Below, one piece after another: positions 51,586 through 55,142 of a stretch of DNA of 55,142 bases. This DNA comes from Candidatus Gottesmanbacteria bacterium RIFCSPHIGHO2_02_FULL_39_11. GTDB lineage: Bacteria > Patescibacteriota > Microgenomatia > 2-02-FULL-39-11. The stretch is from NCBI GenBank assembly GCA_001779195.1, contig MFJL01000041.1:80881-136022 (forward strand), written 5' to 3'. A program made the position numbers and the translations under genes. Positions within the stretch are counted from its first letter, which is position 1, and each line of letters opens with the position of its first letter. The notes below the pieces were generated by a model. That model was not told the DNA's origin, did not search any database, and saw only the letters and a list, made by a program, of their open reading frames with translations.

Positions 51586-52871
51586 AACGAGTTCTTATTA
51601 TCTATCCCTATGGTAATATAAACCATAATCCTAATTTGTCTGCAATTGTAACGTCTTTGGAAGAGAACGGATATTATACCGATATATTAAGTCCGCGATT
51701 TCCTACAATAAATCAAAACTTCTCTTCCGAGAAATCCAGTCAGATTTTAATCGACGATTCGGATAAAAACAATTCTAATAAATATATTAAGGCTGTGAAC
51801 CCGGATAATTATTCTTTAGTGATCGGCATAGATAAGGGAATCATCCCTGCCTCAAAAATTGCCGGCAAGGCAAAAGTTTCTTATGGACTTATTTCTTATG
51901 AAATAATTTTCAGAGACGAAATAGGGTTTGATGCGAAGAAGGATGAGATAGAAGCATGTTCCGGAGTTTCATTTGCGGTATGTCAGGATAATATCCGGTC
52001 ACTTCTCTTATCTGAGGAAAATACTATTCCGCTGAATAAAATAATTAACATCCCGGTTGCGGGAAAATATAAATCGCTGATAAAAAAGTCTGATCATCTC
52101 AGAAAAACACTAGGGATAGGTAATGATAAAAGAATTGCTTTATATGCAGGCAGCTTGTCTTCCTGGGGTATGATCGACAGTTTGATAGAACAGGTCAATA
52201 AGTGGCCCAATGACTGGGTTTTGGTATTGCATCCCAGGTACGGGATTGAGAACAGAATATTAAAGTATATTAATAAAATTAAAAAAAATTCCAGAGTTTA
52301 TTTATCTGACACACCGGTAGATACTACAGCGCAGATGGACAAAATTGTGTCTTCTGTAGATTTAGGGATTGCATTATACAAAAGTGATCCAAATCATCCA
52401 GCTTTGGGTAAAAATATTTTATTCATAGGGTTAAGTTCCGGTAAAATTTCAACCTATCTTAATTACGGAATTCCAGTCATGATAAACGAAATCGGACAGA
52501 TGACTGATTATGTAAGAAAGTACAAATTGGGAATTGTTGTTGAAAATATGGAAAAAGCAAATCCGTCAAAGTTTGATTATTACGATTCCAAGAAACTATC
52601 TTCAAGATGTATTAATTTTTTTAAATCCCGGTTAGATTTTGCTTTGTACGAAAAAAGTCTGATATCTATCATCAAAGCTGCCGTTCAAAAAAAGAAGATC
52701 ACAGTTAGTACTGCGGTTGTAGATAATTATATGTTGCCACAAAGCACCATAGAGCAAATGAAGGCATTATACAAAGATTATTTAGAAGTAAATAATAAAT
52801 TCCAGAAACTTAAAAGTGCCGGAATTAACCGTATATTTGATAAATTTAATAGTTATAATAACTTATTATGA
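51582..52871 (+). CDS. Glycosyltransferase (GT4/GT-B-like; start re-assigned from 51552)
   Basis: 'RIALYAGSLSSWGMIDSLIEQVNKWPNDWVLVLHPR', 'GLSSGKISTYLNYGIPVMINEIG'. Confidence 0.7.
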   Translation: MKRVLIIYPYGNINHNPNLSAIVTSLEENGYYTDILSPRFPTINQNFSSEKSSQILIDDSDKNNSNKYIKAVNPDNYSLVIGIDKGIIPASKIAGKAKVSYGLISYEIIFRDEIGFDAKKDEIEACSGVSFAVCQDNIRSLLLSEENTIPLNKIINIPVAGKYKSLIKKSDHLRKTLGIGNDKRIALYAGSLSSWGMIDSLIEQVNKWPNDWVLVLHPRYGIENRILKYINKIKKNSRVYLSDTPVDTTAQMDKIVSSVDLGIALYKSDPNHPALGKNILFIGLSSGKISTYLNYGIPVMINEIGQMTDYVRKYKLGIVVENMEKANPSKFDYYDSKKLSSRCINFFKSRLDFALYEKSLISIIKAAVQKKKITVSTAVVDNYMLPQSTIEQMKALYKDYLEVNNKFQKLKSAGINRIFDKFNSYNNLL

Positions 52872-53560
52872 CGTTATTCGGGAATATTAAATCTATTGCT
52901 TCTAAAAGGGTATTAGTCAATAATATTCAGTCTGAAAACGAATGGCTAAAAAAATTCCGGATAAAAACTTTCATAGATATCGGAGCATATGTCGGAGAAT
53001 ATGTTGATTTTTCGAAAAACTTTTATCCTAAAGCTATTATATATGCATACGAACCAGTCAAAGAAAGTTTCAGTCTTCTTAAAAAGAAAATAGGAATTGA
53101 TCCAAATATTCGAATTTTTAATTATGCCATAGGAGATAAAAATAAGATGCAAAAAATATTCAAAAGTTCCTATTCCCCTTCTTCGTCAATTCTTCCCATG
53201 GCTAATCTCCATAAAACATCATTTCCAAAAAGCGCTAAAAATACCGTTCAAACGGTTCAGGAGTATACGCTAGACTATCTTATGAAGGATATAAATCTTG
53301 CAGAAGACATATTTATCAAAGTGGATACCCAGGGCTATGAGGATAAAGTAATTGATGGAGGGAAAACAATTTTTAAAAAAGCAAAAATTATTCAGATTGA
53401 AGTAAGTTTTGAGGAACTATATGAAAACCAGGTATTATTTCATGATATTTATAAACGGTTATATGCCCTTGGATTTTTTTTTCACGGTATAAAAAATCAA
53501 GTCCGTTCCCCGATTAACGGAACAATTCTTCAGTCTCATGCTTATTTTATAAAACCTTAA
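52868..53560 (+). CDS. FkbM family methyltransferase
   Basis: 'IKTFIDIGAYVGEYVDFSKNFYPKAIIYAYEPVKESFSLL', 'IFIKVDTQGYEDKVIDGG', 'IQIEVSFEELYENQ'. Confidence 0.88.
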   Translation: MTLFGNIKSIASKRVLVNNIQSENEWLKKFRIKTFIDIGAYVGEYVDFSKNFYPKAIIYAYEPVKESFSLLKKKIGIDPNIRIFNYAIGDKNKMQKIFKSSYSPSSSILPMANLHKTSFPKSAKNTVQTVQEYTLDYLMKDINLAEDIFIKVDTQGYEDKVIDGGKTIFKKAKIIQIEVSFEELYENQVLFHDIYKRLYALGFFFHGIKNQVRSPINGTILQSHAYFIKP

Positions 53561-53566
53561 TAAATT

Positions 53567-54487
53567 ATGCTGACGCTTGTTGTTATTATCGGTACCTATA
53601 ATCGAAGGGCCCAACTTCAGAAATGCCTGGAAAGCATAATGGGTAAAGTAAGTCATAGTTGTATGATTTATGTCATCGATGCGGGTTCAAGTGATGGTAC
53701 GATTCAGTATCTTGAGAAATTAGAAAAAAGAAAAAAAATAAAATTTATAAGACAGAAAAAGAAAATAGGCCAAATAAAAAGTTTCAACAAAATTCTTCCA
53801 AAAATTACATCCAAATACGTTTGCTGGTTAAGCGATGATAATGTTGTCGTGGATAATATGCTGGATGAAGCAATAGGAATATTGGATGAAAATAATTCGA
53901 TAGGAATGATTGGTCTGAAAGTGAAGGATATGATGGGAAAATTAAGTCAGGAACCTTACATAGGTTCGGTTTGGTCATCAGGAGTCCTAAATATAAATCA
54001 GGGGATAATCAGAACTGACTTATTTAAAAAAATCGGATATTTTGACGATGCATTTCCGGATTATGGAATGGATGCTGATCTTACTACGAAAGTACTGCTG
54101 GCAGGATACAAAGTAGTCCTTACAAAAAAAATCGCCGTCCTGCATTTTCGGGATTACGGAAAAAATCCCGGAACCAATTCTGAAAAAGAGAGAAGGAAAA
54201 AAATTCTTAGAGCAATAGAAATTTATAAAATTAAGTACCGGACTCTCTGTAGAAATATCAGAGTATCACGCAGAGTATACACTTCACTGCTACCGGTATC
54301 TGCCATATTTATCAGAGCGTGTTGTTCCATTATAAATCTTGCAGGTTTTATAAGAAACTCCGGACTTAGGATAAATCAAAGAGACTTAAGAAACATTTTC
54401 GAATCTGAATATGTTTCTTTGAACGATTTATATTTAAACCGCAGAAAGCTTTACTATTTAGTTCAAAGTATAAATTCACCACATTAA
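53567..54487 (+). CDS. GT2 glycosyltransferase
   Basis: 'LVVIIGTYNRRAQLQKCLESIMG', 'VIDAGSSDGT', 'WLSDDNVVVDNM'. Confidence 0.9.
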   Translation: MLTLVVIIGTYNRRAQLQKCLESIMGKVSHSCMIYVIDAGSSDGTIQYLEKLEKRKKIKFIRQKKKIGQIKSFNKILPKITSKYVCWLSDDNVVVDNMLDEAIGILDENNSIGMIGLKVKDMMGKLSQEPYIGSVWSSGVLNINQGIIRTDLFKKIGYFDDAFPDYGMDADLTTKVLLAGYKVVLTKKIAVLHFRDYGKNPGTNSEKERRKKILRAIEIYKIKYRTLCRNIRVSRRVYTSLLPVSAIFIRACCSIINLAGFIRNSGLRINQRDLRNIFESEYVSLNDLYLNRRKLYYLVQSINSPH

Positions 54488-54488
54488 T

Positions 54489-54497
54489 TGATATAAT
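54489..54497 (+). promoter_or_regulatory. Extended -10-like promoter element TGATATAAT
   Basis: Perfect TG-N-TATAAT in the intergenic gap before the third neuB-like gene. Confidence 0.5.
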
Positions 54498-54542
54498 CTT
54501 CTCCTGGAGTTATCAGATGCTATTTTGTATTTGTAATAATTC

Positions 54543-55142
54543 ATGAAAGACAACAGAACGCTCATAATCAGTAATAAAGAAATCGCGGATGACACAGATT
54601 GTTTTGTAGTTGCTGAAATCGGACATAATCATCAGGGAAGTATTGAGATAGCTAAACAGCTTTTCAAAGCAGCAAAAGAATGTGGTGCTGATGCAGTAAA
54701 GCTTCAAAAGCGGCACAATAAATCTCTCTATACCACTGACTTTTATAACTCTGTATATAATTCAGAAAATGCATTTGGTCCAACTTATGGAAAACATCGG
54801 GAAGCTTTGGAATTCGGTAAAAAAGAATATCTTGAATTAAAGAAATACGCAAAAAGTCTTGGTCTTATTTTTTTTGCGACCGCATGGGATTTTAAAAGTG
54901 CCGATTTTCTTGCAGATATAGAAATGCCATGTTTTAAAATCGCATCAGCAGATCTTCTTAACATTCCTCTTTTAAAACATGTTGCACGCTTTGGTAAACC
55001 AATTATTGTCAGCACGGGCGGATCAACTCTTCCGGATGTAAGACGTGCATATGAAGAGATAGTTAAGCTAAACCCCCAAATTGCAATTCTTCAATGTACG
55101 GCATCGTATCCCTCCGATTTTTCTGAACTTGATTTGCATGTA
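54543..55142 (+). CDS. Third NeuB/SpsE-family synthase (3' truncated by window end; absent from ORF track)
   Basis: Open frame to window end: MKDNRTLIISNKEIADDTDCFVVAEIGHNHQGSIEIAKQLFKAAKECGADAVKLQKRHNKSLYT...FKIASADLLNIPLLKHVARFGKPIIVSTGGSTL... Confidence 0.9.
   Translation, partial: MKDNRTLIISNKEIADDTDCFVVAEIGHNHQGSIEIAKQLFKAAKECGADAVKLQKRHNKSLYTTDFYNSVYNSENAFGPTYGKHREALEFGKKEYLELKKYAKSLGLIFFATAWDFKSADFLADIEMPCFKIASADLLNIPLLKHVARFGKPIIVSTGGSTLPDVRRAYEEIVKLNPQIAILQCTASYPSDFSELDLHV

Overview
The window is AT-rich and almost entirely + strand. The style is that of a Candidate Phyla Radiation/Patescibacteria (Microgenomates-like) genome; this is inferred from gene content and style only. Positions 1-3842 hold the end of a type I restriction-modification locus: the HsdS C-terminus, a 200-aa protein of uncertain family, and HsdR. 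A boundary region follows at about 3843-4410, with an 11-bp tandem duplication, a terminator and small overlapping ORFs. From about 4661 to the window end there is a very large surface-glycan island containing: (i) eight contiguous GT-C polytopic glycosyltransferase-like genes (4661-16871), one of which lacks the catalytic loop; (ii) sugar-nucleotide enzymes, GT2/GT4 enzymes and more polytopic membrane proteins; (iii) a NodU-type carbamoyltransferase and an AsnB-type amidotransferase; (iv) a Wzm/Wzt ABC exporter; (v) a nonulosonic-acid-like module with three different NeuB-family synthases, a TIM-barrel protein, an SpsF-like cytidylyltransferase, a hexapeptide acyltransferase, DegT aminotransferases and a CapD/PseB-like dehydratase. 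The most unusual sequence-level signal is a 38-bp hairpin-forming repeat found twice, in frame, inside one GT2 gene (it adds HPERPKGVEGSR peptides). A related palindromic element just upstream supplies the stop codon of another gene. No tRNA, rRNA or CRISPR was seen.
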